From JBGSKY01 sp041740995 (GTDB taxonomy: Bacteria; Planctomycetota; Planctomycetia; Pirellulales; Pirellulaceae): DNA of 64,000 nucleotides. The stretch spans positions 1 through 64,000 of the forward strand of contig JBGSKY010000311.1 in NCBI GenBank assembly GCA_041740995.1, written 5' to 3'. The position numbers and the translations under genes are program-made. The notes under the pieces were generated by a model. It was given only the letters and a program-made list of their open reading frames with translations. It made no database searches and was not told the origin of the DNA. Below are positions 1 through 8,262 of the stretch, piece by piece (position 1 is the stretch's first letter; every line of letters starts with the position of its first letter).

Positions 1-229
1 AACATCGCCGGGACCAACTCGTCACAAGCACTTGGAGAAAACCTACTTCTAAGTATTTGCAAGCCGTCGCGTAATGTCAAATGCAAAATCGCCGCGACGT
101 CAACCTTCAGTCGGTCAAACGCTCCAGTAGCGGAGCTCGCAAAGAGTCCCGCCAATGTTTAGATTCCGCGACAAACAAAAGGCCAGATGACTTTCGCGAA
201 AGTGTTCGCAAGAACTCCCTAACGACCTG
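1..229. other. Left-edge non-coding stretch
   Basis: No reading frame here looks like a real gene. It lies just downstream of the minus-strand DUF1501 gene. The visible structure is a perfect 14-base palindrome, ACTTTCGCGAAAGT at 190-203, followed at once by a small hairpin GTTC-GCAA-GAAC at 204-215. Neither is followed by a T-run on the minus strand, so a classic intrinsic terminator is not shown. Confidence 0.5.
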
Positions 230-1621
230 TTAGCTTTTGAAGAGGTCAGTAACAACTCGGCCCGAAGTATCGGTCAACCGGAAGTCTCGGCCGGCGTACG
301 GGAAGGTCAGCTTCTCGTGATCGAGCCCTAACAAGGCCAACATCGTTGCGTGCAGGTCATGAATCTGAACCGGGTTCTCAGACGCTTCATGGCCGAAATC
401 ACCTGAACGGCCATACGCAAGTCCACCGCGGACGCCACCGCCAGCCATCCATAAGGTGAACGCTTTATTGTTGTGGTCACGTCCGTTGCTCTGCTGGGCG
501 TAGGGCGTGCGTCCAAATTCGCCAGTCCAGACGACCAACGTTTCGTCGAGCATTCCGCGTGCGGCCAGGTCCGTCAGCAAGCCATCGATACCTTTATCAA
601 TCTCGCCACAGTTCTTTGGCAAGCTTTCGTCGATGTTGTTGTGATGGTCCCAATTTCCATAGGTAATCTCAGTAAACCGGACACCCGATTCGGCAAGCCT
701 TCGAGCCAGCAAGCATTTGGAGCCGAAGTTCGCGGTCGAAGGATTATTCAGACCGTACAATTCCCGAATATGAGCTGGTTCGTCGGCGATGTCTAGGATT
801 TCTGGCATCTCACTCTGCATTCGAAACGCAGTCTCATAGGACTGGATCACACCATCGATTTCCGTCGGATTTCCAGCGGCTACCAACTGTTTTCGATTCA
901 TTTGCTGTACAAAGTCCAACTCTATTTGCTGTCGCTTTTTCCCAACTAGCGGTTCGAGATTTGGAACACGAGAGTTCTCGATCGGTTGCCGATCGTTACC
1001 AAGTTGCATGCCCTGGTAGGCCGCTGGTAAGAATGCGCTGCCATAGTTTTGAGCTCCTTGTTGCGGTGCGATGCTGATAAAGCCCGGCAGATTTTCGTTT
1101 TCGACACCCAATCCGTATAAAGTCCATGCGCCCAGACTAGGGCGAACGAACTGACTGGTGCCCGTGTGCAATCGAATCAGCGCTTGTGGATGCGCTGGAA
1201 CGTCCGTCTGCATCGAATGTATCATCGCCAACTTGTCAGCATGTTTTGCGACACCCGGAAGCAATTCCGAGAACCATAAACCACTTTCGCCATGCTGGGA
1301 AAATTTCCATGGTGACTTCATCCATTTGCTATTCCGCGGGCCCGGCTTGCCATCCTGCTTGGCTAACTCCGGCTTATAGTCGAACATGTCAACGTGAGAC
1401 GGCCCGCCGCGCATACAAAGAAAAATGACTCGTTTGGCAGTGCCAAAAGTCGGAGTCGATTGCACGGTCGATCGAAGATCTGATAAAGACTCTTTTGCCA
1501 AAGCACTTTTGCTGGCCGCCATCGCTGAAAACGCAAGGTAGCCAAAACCGCAACTTGCGGTTTGCAGTACGTCGCGACGCGTGTGCAAGTACTGTCGATT
1601 GGAGCAGAGGTGAGTTTTCAT
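230..1621 (-). CDS. DUF1501 family protein, Tat-exported
   Basis: This 463-residue protein belongs to the DUF1501 family (alkaline-phosphatase/sulfatase-like fold), abundant in planctomycetes and nearly always paired with a DUF1549/DUF1553 protein. A twin-arginine signal is visible at residues 15-36 (RRDVLQTASCGFGYLAF), predicting folded export. The DUF1501 body follows from about residue 60, with the family landmarks MRGGPSHVDMFD near its start and GEFGRTP then GRDHNN near its end. The open frame extends upstream to a TTG at 1693, but the ATG at 1621 places the Tat signal at the N-terminus and leaves 74 bases after the upstream stop codon. It is downstream of and co-oriented with its usual partner. 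Substrate and reaction are unknown; a role in breakdown of sulfated or complex glycans is often proposed from context. Confidence 0.93.
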   Translation of the reverse strand: MKTHLCSNRQYLHTRRDVLQTASCGFGYLAFSAMAASKSALAKESLSDLRSTVQSTPTFGTAKRVIFLCMRGGPSHVDMFDYKPELAKQDGKPGPRNSKWMKSPWKFSQHGESGLWFSELLPGVAKHADKLAMIHSMQTDVPAHPQALIRLHTGTSQFVRPSLGAWTLYGLGVENENLPGFISIAPQQGAQNYGSAFLPAAYQGMQLGNDRQPIENSRVPNLEPLVGKKRQQIELDFVQQMNRKQLVAAGNPTEIDGVIQSYETAFRMQSEMPEILDIADEPAHIRELYGLNNPSTANFGSKCLLARRLAESGVRFTEITYGNWDHHNNIDESLPKNCGEIDKGIDGLLTDLAARGMLDETLVVWTGEFGRTPYAQQSNGRDHNNKAFTLWMAGGGVRGGLAYGRSGDFGHEASENPVQIHDLHATMLALLGLDHEKLTFPYAGRDFRLTDTSGRVVTDLFKS

Positions 1622-1695
1622 AAGAATAGCTTTCAGGAATTGTGGACCCGATGAGAACCGTTGCTGCGAGCACGTACGACGAGCGTTAAGCAATA

Positions 1696-4344
1696 TTAAT
1701 CTAGATAACGAAATTCGGATGTTGCAAACAAAGCTTTCGCAAGGCTGGCATACCCTTGAGTCGGATCGCCACGAAGCTCCTCAAGCATTACTGTGGCTCG
1801 CTTGAAGTCCTCCGATGATGCAGGTCGACAAAGCACACGAGCGAAAATCTCGTCGACGATTTTGGATTGTTTGCTCGGACCACCGGCAGCCTTGATCGCA
1901 TTCTCCGCAACGCGCAGCGAGTAAGCATGCACTTCGGGGCTGTTAAGCATAAACAACGATTGGCTAGGCACATTGGTAACATCACGCTTGCCTTGAACAA
2001 CCGTGCCATCGGCGCCGTCAAAGAGCTCAAAAATTTCAGGCCGCTCGTCGCGGGGATTCGCCAAAAAGATTGATCGATAATTCTCTTCGCGGCCCAGGAA
2101 TGAACGAGACAACATCGCGATTGGATTGGCGGCCGCACCACGTTTATTCATGACATTTTCGCGAAACTGGGTCGCCGCCTGTGGGCGGACAGGCCCTTCG
2201 CCCGAACGCGCAAGCTCACTGCCCAATTGGATCGAAGCATCGAGTGATCCTGCCGCCAGAAGCATCGAATCACGAATTGCTTCGGCAGGTAAACGTTTTA
2301 GATTAGCTCGCCAGAAAGTAGTATTGCTCGGGTCTACCGCGTTCGAAACTGTTATGTCCGCGTAGGCGAGTCGATATGTGTGGCTGAGCAATATTTTTTT
2401 GATGAGTGCTTTCTGCTGCCAGCCGGATTTGATGAAATCGTCGGCTAGATAGTCGAGCAATTCAGGATGGCTGGGCTGCAAGCCACTGGTCCCAAAATTA
2501 TCGACCGAATCAACCAATGCATCGCCTAGCAGCCAACCCCAAATCCGATTGACAGCCACACGAGCCGTCATCGGATTGCTTGGATCAACAATCCACTTCG
2601 CAAGTTGTAGTCGACCGCTGCCGGAACGCGGAATTTCGAATTGGCTCGCGTTACCAAATAGGTCTGGAACGCTGCGCGGCACTTTATCACCGGCCAATGA
2701 AATCTCACCACGAGCAAAAAACGGACTGTCAGTTACAGAATCAAATAGCTCACGACCGGCACGTTCGCGAACCGCCGCGACCAAACGACCTTGATTCGAG
2801 CGCGCCGGCAGATCTTCGACGCCCATCGCCAAGGGGACCACACGACCGTCGGCTTCGTACTCTGCAAGCTCGGTTTCCAAACGCATAGTTTCGCTTCGAA
2901 GTCGATTCAGATCACGGACGAGGTTCTGCAACTTATCATCGCCCGCCTTTCGACTCATCAAAGCCTGGCGCTGCAAGTCCTGCAATTCAATCTGTTGCTT
3001 GGCTAGCTTCTCCCGTCGTGTCGCATACTGGTCTGGTGTAATGTTTCGTAAAATGACTGCTTCGCCAGAATCTTGGGGAAGAGGTATCAGGCTTGAAACG
3101 TTCCGCGTGTTCTGATTTCGGCTGATCGTTCCATAGAAGGTTTTAGTAGAAAGAAAAATGCCTGCTACGGCGGTATAATCTCGTTGGGAAATTGGATCGA
3201 ATTTGTGATCATGGCAACGAGCACAAGCCATTGTCAGACCCATCGTTGCTTGAAAAACCGCATCGATTTGCTCGTCCGCTTGGTCGACCGCGAATTGGCG
3301 CGGATTCATTTCGTTCAGCGACTTTGATCCGATGGCCAAGAAGCCCGTCGCAATAGTATTGGCAGCAGCTTTCGCTGGCTCGGACGCCGTTAAAAGATCG
3401 CCTGCGATTTGTTCGATCAAGAACTGATCGTAAGGCAGGTCCGAGTTCATGGCTTCAATGACCCAATTGCGATAACGCCATGCATGCGGGTACTTGCTGT
3501 TAAACTCGCGGCCCGACGACTCAGAATATCGAGCAACATCAAGCCAGTGACGGCCCCAATGCAAACCGAACTGATCACTCGCTAATAATTCGTCGACGAG
3601 TTGCTCGTACGCTGCATCGAATCCACTCGCATTGACTGCCTTCAAAAAAGATGCCGATTGCTCTGGAGTCGGCGGCAAGCCTGTTACGTCGTAGTAAACC
3701 CGACGCAACAACGTTCGCGGATCGGCGTCGCCCGCTGGTTCGGTTCCCGTAACTTGCTGAGCCTTCCTCACCCAACGATCAATCGGATTTTTCGCCCAAT
3801 CACGATCGACGTTTGGCAGAGGAACGATTTTTAATGGCTGATAGGCCCACCACGTCTCTAGCGAGGCGTAATTTTTGCTCGGCGACGACAGCGCGTCATC
3901 AGCAGATTGCTCACGTGGATCCGGTGCACCCATCCGAATCCACTTTTCCAGACTGCCGATCTCGTCATCACTAAGCCGATCAGCAACGTCCTCTGGCGGC
4001 ATGGCTATGGCTGGCTTCTGATGACGAACTGAAAGCATCAACAGGCTTCGTTCTGGATTTCCACGCACGATGACCGGCCCAGATTTCCCTCCGCTTCGCA
4101 TTGCGACCGCAGAATCCAATCTCAAACCGCCCTCAGCGGCATCCGCTTCGACCGAATGGCAAGCGTAGCAATTTTCGACTAAAATCGGTCGAACTTTCGA
4201 CTCGAAAAAAGCCAGCTCACGAGGCGAAATCGGCTGCGATTGGGCGACCGCATTTTGAGCTGCAAAAAACAAAAAGAACGATCCCGCCAGCAACCAGAAG
4301 CGAGAGTCGAAGCGGTTGCCTGTCTTCCAAGCGAAATTAGCCAT
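1696..4344 (-). CDS. Cytochrome c-like / DUF1549 / DUF1553 protein
   Basis: An 882-residue exported protein with the planctomycete domain order PSCyt1 (about 45-115), DUF1549 (about 180-400) and DUF1553 (about 595-860). A hydrophobic signal segment covers residues 16-35. The PSCyt1 part carries one haem c motif, CYACH at 59-63, so covalent haem attachment in the periplasm is predicted. A helical, charged stretch between the two DUF domains (about 440-500) may be a coiled coil. The ATG start at 4344 gives the signal peptide at the correct place. It is first in a two-gene unit with the DUF1501 gene. The family's biochemical function is not established; an electron-transfer step tied to the partner enzyme is inference. 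Confidence 0.94.
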   Translation of the reverse strand: MANFAWKTGNRFDSRFWLLAGSFFLFFAAQNAVAQSQPISPRELAFFESKVRPILVENCYACHSVEADAAEGGLRLDSAVAMRSGGKSGPVIVRGNPERSLLMLSVRHQKPAIAMPPEDVADRLSDDEIGSLEKWIRMGAPDPREQSADDALSSPSKNYASLETWWAYQPLKIVPLPNVDRDWAKNPIDRWVRKAQQVTGTEPAGDADPRTLLRRVYYDVTGLPPTPEQSASFLKAVNASGFDAAYEQLVDELLASDQFGLHWGRHWLDVARYSESSGREFNSKYPHAWRYRNWVIEAMNSDLPYDQFLIEQIAGDLLTASEPAKAAANTIATGFLAIGSKSLNEMNPRQFAVDQADEQIDAVFQATMGLTMACARCHDHKFDPISQRDYTAVAGIFLSTKTFYGTISRNQNTRNVSSLIPLPQDSGEAVILRNITPDQYATRREKLAKQQIELQDLQRQALMSRKAGDDKLQNLVRDLNRLRSETMRLETELAEYEADGRVVPLAMGVEDLPARSNQGRLVAAVRERAGRELFDSVTDSPFFARGEISLAGDKVPRSVPDLFGNASQFEIPRSGSGRLQLAKWIVDPSNPMTARVAVNRIWGWLLGDALVDSVDNFGTSGLQPSHPELLDYLADDFIKSGWQQKALIKKILLSHTYRLAYADITVSNAVDPSNTTFWRANLKRLPAEAIRDSMLLAAGSLDASIQLGSELARSGEGPVRPQAATQFRENVMNKRGAAANPIAMLSRSFLGREENYRSIFLANPRDERPEIFELFDGADGTVVQGKRDVTNVPSQSLFMLNSPEVHAYSLRVAENAIKAAGGPSKQSKIVDEIFARVLCRPASSEDFKRATVMLEELRGDPTQGYASLAKALFATSEFRYLD

Positions 4345-4803
4345 ACTTTTAGCTTTCTCGTAAGATTCTGGCCAACCAACTCAAACCCAGTTGGACCATC
4401 GGCCTTTACAACCCAGGCAGCTTTCCAAAGTAGCGGTCCGACCGCAATTTCGGCGTCTTTTTGTTGCTTCTCAATTGACCACCCGCCGATTTGATCTTAG
4501 CGAGCGGACCGTCTAGCAGATACCTAGTAAAGTTCGTCGTTTGTCCACGAATGCTAAAATTCCCCTGATTTTATTTCTAAACGTTTTAAAGCATTGAGCC
4601 GTATCGACATATAGTGATAAAAACTGCTAAATTCGACTCTCGGCGCTGGAGCAATGAATAAGCTGCTACGCACGATCAAAACGCCAACTTAAAGGCGACA
4701 ACGGTCTGAATTAATTGCGGATGCCGGTAGTCTTCCGCGACAACAAATCGTCTGGTTGGTGCTAAAACCACAGACTTTTCTACACATTAAAAATTGACTG
4801 AAT
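4345..4803. other. Divergent intergenic region
   Basis: This 459-base gap separates the minus-strand cytochrome/DUF1549 gene from the plus-strand thioredoxin gene, so it should hold the promoters of both units. The middle part (about 4555-4625) is clearly AT-rich. I see no RNA gene, no strong hairpin and no clear consensus promoter. The small open frames here have no convincing start or composition. Confidence 0.5.
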
Positions 4804-5934
4804 ATGAAAAAATATTTTTTTGCAGCCGTGTCGCTCGCTTTGCTATCGATGTTTACGAACTCGTCAGCGAAGGCCGAACCAGGCCTCCGAATCGGTGATA
4901 AAGCTCCAGCGCTGGACATCGAACATTGGCTGAGCCTGGGTGATGACCAGTTTAAGCCTGTCAAAAAATTCGAAGCAAATAAAGTTTACATCGTCGAGTT
5001 CTGGGCGACTTGGTGTGGCCCCTGCATCATGAGTATGCCGCACTTGGCAGAACTACAGCACCAGTATGCCGACAAAGGTCTGCAAATTATCTCGGTCACC
5101 TCGGACAAGCCAGCCGCAATTGCCAAGCTGCTCGAAAAGGAAGCCAAGAACGCCAATGCGCCGGACAAAACCTACTCGGATGTAACCCAACACTACTGCT
5201 TGGCGAGTGACCCAGACGAATCGACCCAAGCGGATTATCAAGACGCAGCTCGTCAAACGACTATCCCGTCGGCTTTTATCGTCGGACGTGATGGAAAAAT
5301 CGAATGGATCGGTAATCCTTATGGAATGGACGAGCCGCTTCAGCAGATAATTGAGGGGACATGGGATCGACAGGCATTTGCGGTTGTCTTTGATGACGAG
5401 CAACGCGTTATTGATCTTCAAGAACAGATGAATCTAATTGTCCAAGGCATCGACAATCCAAACGACCCTTCTGTCGTCGCAAAGGCGCTGCTTCCCGTAG
5501 TTTCCAAATATGAGCGGCTGATCACGACTCCACGCGTTCGCCAAGATATCACCGCGACTCGCTTGGACCTGATGCTCACTGCCGACCCAAGCAATCCAGA
5601 GCTGGTAACGTTGTATAAAGAGCTGATGGCCAACCCAGCGATCTCGCCAGTCTTCAAACACGACACCGCTTGGAAAGTTTACGAAGCATCGATGCAAACA
5701 GAGAAATTCAACTCTGAAATTTTGCAGCTTTCAATCGATGTAATCCCAAGCATTCTAAGTCAGTTGAGCGAAAAATCGCAGCCCACCGTACTCGACACGC
5801 TAGCGCATTTACAACACCGAATGGGCAACACCAAATTGGCCCTTGAGACCGCTGAAAAAGCGTATCAACTATCGGGCGAGCAACCGGAGTATGCCAGTTT
5901 CGTCAAACAGTTAAAAAAAGAGCTCAGCGAATAG
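4804..5934 (+). CDS. TlpA-like secreted thioredoxin-fold protein
   Basis: A 376-residue protein with a clear Sec signal peptide (residues 1-24, MKKYFFAAVSLALLSMFTNS with cleavage near SAKA-EP). A TlpA/AhpC-type thioredoxin domain covers roughly 28-190, with active site WATWCGPC near residues 68-75 and the later cis-Pro region TTIPSAFIVGRDGKIEW. The remaining ~185 residues are helical, unlike short TlpA proteins, and end in a segment resembling a tetratricopeptide-like pair (LDTLAHLQHRMGNTKLALE). Expected role: periplasmic thiol-disulfide reduction, for example of cytochrome or other exported cysteine proteins. A rhodanese gene follows after 42 bases, consistent with a shared transcript. The specific partner is not shown. 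Confidence 0.92.
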   Translation: MKKYFFAAVSLALLSMFTNSSAKAEPGLRIGDKAPALDIEHWLSLGDDQFKPVKKFEANKVYIVEFWATWCGPCIMSMPHLAELQHQYADKGLQIISVTSDKPAAIAKLLEKEAKNANAPDKTYSDVTQHYCLASDPDESTQADYQDAARQTTIPSAFIVGRDGKIEWIGNPYGMDEPLQQIIEGTWDRQAFAVVFDDEQRVIDLQEQMNLIVQGIDNPNDPSVVAKALLPVVSKYERLITTPRVRQDITATRLDLMLTADPSNPELVTLYKELMANPAISPVFKHDTAWKVYEASMQTEKFNSEILQLSIDVIPSILSQLSEKSQPTVLDTLAHLQHRMGNTKLALETAEKAYQLSGEQPEYASFVKQLKKELSE

Positions 5935-5976
5935 TTAGAAGCAACGCTTGATGACCTTACACTGAATTGCAATGGC

Positions 5977-6348
5977 ATGAAAAATCACTCTCCGCAGTTT
6001 TTGAAACTCGTTCAATCAGTCCTGCCGACAATCAAAACATGCACGGTCGATGATGTGCGAAGAAGCATCGAAGCCAACGAAATTTTTGCGATGGTCGACG
6101 TGCGTGAAGAAAGCGAATTCGCTGCCGGCCATGCTGCCAACGCAGTCCACTTGGGCAAAGGGATTATCGAACGAGATATCGAAAAAACTTTTCCAGACCC
6201 ACAAAGCAAACTTATTCTCTACTGCGGCGGCGGCTTTCGTTCCGCACTGGTTTGCGACAATCTTCAAAAGATGGGCTACGCTAACGTGCACTCAATGGAC
6301 GGCGGTTGGTCGGCCTGGACCGCGGCCTCAATGCCGACAGCAAAGTAG
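5977..6348 (+). CDS. Rhodanese-like domain protein
   Basis: A single-domain rhodanese of 123 residues without signal peptide, therefore probably cytoplasmic. The catalytic cysteine is C83 in the loop CGGGFRS (83-89), of the six-residue sulfurtransferase size; the typical DVREESEFAAGH motif is at 41-52 and the C-terminal MDGGWSAW motif at 107-114. Such proteins carry persulfide sulfur between donors and acceptors. It sits between a secreted thioredoxin and a membrane glycosyltransferase and is probably co-transcribed with them. The natural sulfur donor is unknown. Confidence 0.92.
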   Translation: MKNHSPQFLKLVQSVLPTIKTCTVDDVRRSIEANEIFAMVDVREESEFAAGHAANAVHLGKGIIERDIEKTFPDPQSKLILYCGGGFRSALVCDNLQKMGYANVHSMDGGWSAWTAASMPTAK

Positions 6349-6390
6349 CAGCACACCCTGCGAACATTGCCAACGCGAAACGGCAACTTC

Positions 6391-8247
6391 ATGAAACGAA
6401 TCAACGGGGCCGTCGATGAGCACCGGGTGTACGCACCGATTGATCGCTTCATATTGTTAAGCATCATTGTGACCGTTGGAGTCGCCACCATGCTTGGCGT
6501 TGCGATCGGATCTTTACCTTTTGAGATCGTACGCGGTCCGCTTGATCGATATTCAGGCGACGGAACGGCGGACGCCTATACGCCACAAATCCATCAAAAG
6601 CTGCAGATCGGCTGGATAATCATTTCGCTCAGCGGCTTCATCGTTGCAAGTACGCTGGTCTATTTTTTTGCACGCACGGTCAGAATCGTCGCTCATCGGC
6701 GAGCGGAGTTGATCGGTGAAATTTACAACTTGATTGAGCTAGTCAAGCGAACTTCAACAACGACTTGGCTGCTGCTGTTCGTCGTGTGCGTGGTAGCTAT
6801 CGGCAATCCGCTGCCCTTTCTTTTCGATCCGATTCGATACGACGAAGCTCACACTTACATCAACTACGCTTCCGAGCCGCTATTTCGAACCGTAACACGC
6901 TATGACGCGCCAAACAATCATGTCTTCCATTCAGTTCTGGCAAACTTATCGCTGCGAGTTTTCGGCGACCACTTGTTTGCACTTAGAATGCCGGCGCTGC
7001 TTGCACAAGTGCTTTGGGTTGTTCTGCTTTTTGCAATCTGCTGTCGTCAGAGCAATCGATGGATGGCGTTCAGTATCGCATTGTTGGCCGCATCATTTCC
7101 AACGGTTACGGAGTCCGCTGCAAATGCCCGTGGATACACAGTTTCAGCGGCGTTATTCCTCTGCGGTTGGCTGTTCATCGAACTGGTGAAGGTCAGCCCA
7201 CGTCCGTTTTGGCGATTGTTCGGGTTGGCCGTCAGTGTCGCACTTATGCTGTATACCGTGCCGACGATGCTTTATGGTCTATGTATCCTTGCCTGCTGGA
7301 TTGGGCTATCGAGTTGCTGTTGCGTCCGAGTGGCTCAGATCGACTGCGCGAGAACGGTCGGTCGAGCTCTGTGGCTTCGAACAGCGATACAACTTTATTG
7401 CGCAATGGCAATCGGTATCGCCTTGGCAATGCTACTCTACTTACCGGTCCTGCTCACCAATCCGATTTCTGAACTGCGAAGCGCACTGTCGAGCAATCAT
7501 CTCAATCGCTTCGAGATGTTTGTATCTTTGCCGCAGTATGTTTTGAAAGTTTTGCATTGGTGGCTGTGGGATATTCCAACTTTAGCTTCCAGCCTGTTGA
7601 TCGTTGGTGCTGCCAGTAGTCTGATTAGCGCTTGCCTTTGGAATGGGGATCGCTTACGCGTCTGGCTCGCTTGCCTGAGCGCTATTCCGTGCTGCCTTGT
7701 GTTGGGTGTATGGCCGCCGGAGCGAATTTGGCTTTTCGGTTTACCGTTTTTAATCATTTCAAGCATCGACGGATTGTCTTTGCTTTGGGATAGAGTTTGC
7801 CCCGACTGGGCACAATCGCGCACCGTTTGGATCGCAGCAGGGGTTGCTTGTTGGATCACCTTTCATACGCAGCTCTATTCGCACATCCAAACTACAAAAC
7901 GTCATGCGATCGTGCGACAATCCGCAGAGATCGCAAACTGGCTGCACGATCCAAGCCGCTCCGCCTCTCCGATCTTAACTGTGACACCTGATTCTGCGAG
8001 TGTGATTTATCACTTCAAACGCAACGGTTGGTCGTTGAATCCGTTTGACCCAATCAGTAAAATTTCGGCAACAATCGGTAGCGCCTGGGTGCTCACTAAC
8101 GACGATTTTTCCCAACAGCCAATCGATGTTCTTCGCGAGCTGGATGTCGACGAATTGTTCAACGCCGATCAGGCAAACTTTCAGAAAAGATTCGGAGAAA
8201 CTGAAATTTGGCAAGTTCCAGTCCACTCGAAAATTGGCGGGCAATGA
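6391..8247 (+). CDS. GT-C type membrane glycosyltransferase (PMT/ArnT-like)
   Basis: A 618-residue polytopic membrane protein. The ATG at 6391 is chosen over a TTG at 6367; it begins 42 bases after the rhodanese stop. About a dozen hydrophobic segments are visible. The family hallmark is an acidic pair in the first extracytoplasmic loop, here D151-E152 (IRYDEAHTYINY), followed by NHVFHSVLANLSLRVFG, as in lipid-linked sugar transferases of the GT39/GT83 type. It differs in having two extra N-terminal membrane segments (about 20-40 and 73-95) before the usual first helix. Such enzymes move a sugar from a polyprenyl-phosphate donor onto protein or lipid at the outer face of the membrane. Donor and acceptor cannot be read from sequence. 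Confidence 0.82.
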   Translation: MKRINGAVDEHRVYAPIDRFILLSIIVTVGVATMLGVAIGSLPFEIVRGPLDRYSGDGTADAYTPQIHQKLQIGWIIISLSGFIVASTLVYFFARTVRIVAHRRAELIGEIYNLIELVKRTSTTTWLLLFVVCVVAIGNPLPFLFDPIRYDEAHTYINYASEPLFRTVTRYDAPNNHVFHSVLANLSLRVFGDHLFALRMPALLAQVLWVVLLFAICCRQSNRWMAFSIALLAASFPTVTESAANARGYTVSAALFLCGWLFIELVKVSPRPFWRLFGLAVSVALMLYTVPTMLYGLCILACWIGLSSCCCVRVAQIDCARTVGRALWLRTAIQLYCAMAIGIALAMLLYLPVLLTNPISELRSALSSNHLNRFEMFVSLPQYVLKVLHWWLWDIPTLASSLLIVGAASSLISACLWNGDRLRVWLACLSAIPCCLVLGVWPPERIWLFGLPFLIISSIDGLSLLWDRVCPDWAQSRTVWIAAGVACWITFHTQLYSHIQTTKRHAIVRQSAEIANWLHDPSRSASPILTVTPDSASVIYHFKRNGWSLNPFDPISKISATIGSAWVLTNDDFSQQPIDVLRELDVDELFNADQANFQKRFGETEIWQVPVHSKIGGQ

Positions 8248-8262
8248 CCTAGACCGAATCGC

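Noticed and set aside
1621..1693. Longer N-terminus of the DUF1501 protein from TTG at 1693
   Set aside because: The extra 24 residues put the twin-arginine signal away from the N-terminus; the ATG at 1621 fits better.
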